From the NCBI GenBank assembly GCA_937915965.1, contig CALGHC010000270.1:1-8014 (forward strand): a stretch of 8,014 nt of DNA. Direction: 5' to 3'. The translations under genes and the position numbers were made by a program. The DNA comes from an uncultured Myxococcales bacterium. GTDB taxonomy: Bacteria; Myxococcota_A; UBA9042. The notes under the pieces were generated by a model. It had not been told where the DNA came from and did no database searches. It saw only the letters and a list, made by a program, of their open reading frames with translations. Of this stretch, positions 6,403 to 8,014 are shown piece after piece. Positions within the stretch are counted from its first letter, which is position 1; each line of letters starts with the position of its first letter.

Positions 6403-6414
6403 TTTTGGCCAAAA
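6403..6414. promoter_or_regulatory. 12-bp palindrome TTTTGGCCAAAA, possible operator
   Basis: A perfect palindrome about 150 bp upstream of the peroxiredoxin start, in the most AT-rich part of the spacer. Its position and symmetry would suit binding of a dimeric regulator. It does not match a regulator consensus that I can name with confidence. Confidence 0.3.
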
Positions 6415-6534
6415 CACCGGCCTGAAACGTCAATTTCGAGCTAGATCGCGTCAGTTCTGCGCCGACTCAACGCCATTTCGGGCCGAATTGGCGTCGAGGG
6501 CGAACATTTGGGACGAATAGGAGGCAGCTGCCGC

Positions 6535-6597
6535 CGGCAAGGCCGGCAATGCCCGCACGGCCAGCAGGGCCCGCACCGCCCGCACGGCCCACACCGC
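6535..6597. repeat. Degenerate seven-unit 9-bp tandem array
   Basis: Seven imperfect 9-bp units run side by side, the commonest being CCGCACGGC (6553-6561 and 6580-6588), with variants CGGCAAGGC, CGGCAATGC, CAGCAGGGC, CCGCACCGC and CCACACCGC. The array ends 13 bp from the aldehyde dehydrogenase stop codon, just downstream of that gene. GCCGGC occurs at 6533-6538 and 6542-6547 with a three-base loop and could fold as a hairpin, but no T-tract follows. It has the same period as the perfect array at 5492-5545 but a different unit. Confidence 0.75.
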
Positions 6598-6610
6598 ACG
6601 GGCGACTCGG

Positions 6611-7996
6611 CTACTTGCGTCGGTGAACCACCTGCATCGCCGAGCAGCCGTCGACCGCCAGAGGACCGCCCTCGAAGCCCATTCCGCTCTGCTTGAGGCC
6701 GCCATAGGGGACGATCGGCAGCAGCACCGCGTGTGTGTTGATCCACGCCGTACCGGCCTCAAGGCGGCGCGCGACCGCCTCGGTGGCGGCCTCGTCGCGC
6801 CCCCACACGGACGCGCCCAGGCCGTACTGGCTGGCGTTTGCGCGCGAGATGGCGTCATCGATGTGATCATAGGCGAGCAGCGGCACCGCTGGACCAAACT
6901 GTTCCTCGCGGACCAGGCGGGCGTCATCGTCCAGCCCCAACACGAGCGTCGCGGGGTGAAACCAGCCGGGCAGGCCGGGCATCTCGCCCTGGACCAGCGT
7001 CGCGCCGCGCGACCGCGCGTCTTCGACGAGCTCAGCGACGTGTTCGCGCTGAAATCGTGTCGCCAGCGGCCCCAGTCCCACTCCCTCGCCGATGCCGTGC
7101 CCCATCCGTACGGAGCGCATGACCGTCGCGAAGGCGTCCGCGAACTCGTCGTGCAACCGACGCGGCACGTAGATCCGCTTGACCGCGATGCAGGTCTGCC
7201 CAGAGTTGTCGAAGGCGGCGAAGAAGATCGCCTTGGCGGCGCGCGCCAGATCGACATCTTCGAGGATCACCGCGGCGTCATTGCCGCCCAGCTCGAGCGT
7301 ACAGCGCTTCAGTGTCGTCGCGGCGCTGGCCATGACCTGCCGACCGGCCTCCGTCGACCCAGTGAAGCTGATCTTGGCTGGCAACGGGTGCTCGACCAGG
7401 GCGCGACCGACGTCGACGCCGCCGTTGATGACGTTGAGCACGCCGGGCGGCAGCAGCTCGCGAGCCAACTCGCCGATGCGCAGCGCGGTCAGTGGGGCAT
7501 AGGGGGACGGCTTCACGACGATCGTGTTGCCCGCGAGCAGGCCGGGGCCGATCTTCTGCGCGAGCAGCGCGACCGGGTAGTTCCACGCGGTGATGGCCGC
7601 CATCACGCCCAACGGCTTGCGGATCATCCGAATCGCGACGCGATCGTCTTCCTTGATGACATCCTCGGCGATCGCCAAACCGGCATACTTCTTGAGGAGA
7701 ATCCCCGAGAACTTGACCTCGCCCAGGGCGTACGCTGTCGGCTTGCCCATCTCGCGTGTCAGCAGCCCGGCGATCTCGTCGGCATGGGCGAGGAGCGCGT
7801 CGCCCAACGCAGCGAGCCCGGCGCGGCGCGCCGCCTCGTCGGCCGCCCACTCGGGAAACGCACCTGCCGCCGCGAAGACAGCCGCGTCGACTGTGACGGC
7901 GTCAGCCATCGGCGCCGAGGCGACGACCTCAAGCGTGGCCGGGTCGCGCAGGTCGACGTGTCTGGTGGCGGCTGCGGCGCGACCACCGATGGTCAT
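6611..7996 (-). CDS. NAD(P)-dependent aldehyde dehydrogenase family protein
   Basis: A 461-residue aldehyde dehydrogenase that oxidises an aldehyde to the carboxylic acid with NAD or NADP. Catalytic and cofactor residues are all present: Asn139 in AWNYP, Lys162 in VVKPS, the nucleotide-binding loop FTGSTEAG (211-218), general base Glu235 in LELGGND, nucleophile Cys269 in NSGQTC, and Glu365 in EEQFGP; YGGLKQSGMGFEGG (431-444) is the usual C-terminal motif. The ATG at 7996 begins MTIGGR, close to the normal family start, and the length is near the usual 460-500. However, no good ribosome site is seen in the 18 bases before it and the frame stays open to the window edge (reading PAAVFE before the Met), so translation may begin further right. 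The substrate is not decided by these motifs; betaine-aldehyde, semialdehyde or aliphatic aldehydes are all possible. A 357-bp spacer separates it from the peroxiredoxin gene downstream. Confidence 0.92.
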   Translation of the reverse strand: MTIGGRAAAATRHVDLRDPATLEVVASAPMADAVTVDAAVFAAAGAFPEWAADEAARRAGLAALGDALLAHADEIAGLLTREMGKPTAYALGEVKFSGILLKKYAGLAIAEDVIKEDDRVAIRMIRKPLGVMAAITAWNYPVALLAQKIGPGLLAGNTIVVKPSPYAPLTALRIGELARELLPPGVLNVINGGVDVGRALVEHPLPAKISFTGSTEAGRQVMASAATTLKRCTLELGGNDAAVILEDVDLARAAKAIFFAAFDNSGQTCIAVKRIYVPRRLHDEFADAFATVMRSVRMGHGIGEGVGLGPLATRFQREHVAELVEDARSRGATLVQGEMPGLPGWFHPATLVLGLDDDARLVREEQFGPAVPLLAYDHIDDAISRANASQYGLGASVWGRDEAATEAVARRLEAGTAWINTHAVLLPIVPYGGLKQSGMGFEGGPLAVDGCSAMQVVHRRK

Positions 7997-8014
7997 CTCA
8001 AAGACGGCGGCTGG

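Larger units (their letters stand above)
6254..6610. other. 357-bp intergenic region upstream of the peroxiredoxin gene
   Basis: No credible gene is seen here on either strand. On the minus strand it runs from the aldehyde dehydrogenase stop to the peroxiredoxin start. It holds, from right to left, a degenerate 9-bp array (6535-6597), a perfect 12-bp palindrome TTTTGGCCAAAA (6403-6414), and a G/C-rich inverted repeat next to the peroxiredoxin ribosome site (6272-6294). Bases around 6385-6480 are more AT-rich than the surrounding coding sequence, as expected for a promoter region. The only promoter-like pairs I can propose are weak, for example TTGCGG at 6386-6381 with TAGACC at 6363-6358 (17-bp spacing, minus strand), so I do not call a promoter. 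Confidence 0.6.

Noticed and set aside
6254..6433. 60-residue N-terminal extension of the peroxiredoxin
   Set aside because: Unlike the family, and the strong AGGAG before 6253 with the typical MSVLVGKQAPDF start settles the shorter form.

Overview
This is a GC-rich bacterial window with six protein-coding genes and no RNA genes, CRISPR array or insertion sequence that I can see. Strong G/C bias at third codon positions produces many long spurious antisense reading frames. Taxonomy cannot be settled from the sequence. GC-rich codon use, a LuxE-like acyl-protein synthetase outside any lux operon, a DMGDH-type flavoprotein fused to GcvT and short intergenic 9-bp tandem repeats would fit a myxobacterium-like or proteobacterial genome, but that is an inference.

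Layout. Positions 1-1898 are on the plus strand. They hold the C-terminal part of a class III PLP-dependent aminotransferase that enters from the left edge, overlapping by ATGA with a LuxE/PaaK-like adenylate-forming acyl-protein synthetase. These two look translationally coupled and probably belong to an operon that begins outside the window. They converge on a minus-strand block across a 55-bp gap at 1899-1953.

The minus-strand block, read right to left, is: an NAD(P)-dependent aldehyde dehydrogenase (7996-6611, frame still open at the right edge); a 357-bp spacer with palindromes and a degenerate 9-bp repeat; a typical 2-Cys peroxiredoxin (6253-5654); a 186-bp spacer with a perfect six-copy 9-bp repeat; a type II haloacid-dehalogenase-like hydrolase fused to a C-terminal DUF4286-like domain (5467-4508); a 70-bp spacer overlapping a 33-bp tandem duplication; and an 827-residue dimethylglycine/sarcosine dehydrogenase-like flavoprotein fused to a GcvT folate-binding module (4437-1954).

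How the genes may work together (inference). The HAD-fusion and the demethylating flavoprotein are close enough to be co-transcribed and may act on one methylated amine or its product. The aldehyde dehydrogenase could oxidise an aldehyde from amine catabolism, and the peroxiredoxin would remove peroxide made by flavin chemistry. The spacers of 186 and 357 bp mean the peroxiredoxin and the aldehyde dehydrogenase may be separate transcription units. On the plus strand, the LuxE-like enzyme would activate a carboxylic acid; if a LuxC-type reductase lies upstream, the resulting aldehyde could be aminated by the aminotransferase. I found no defence system or other clearly new system. The most unusual items are the HAD-DUF4286 fusion, the LuxE-aminotransferase pair and the intergenic repeats.
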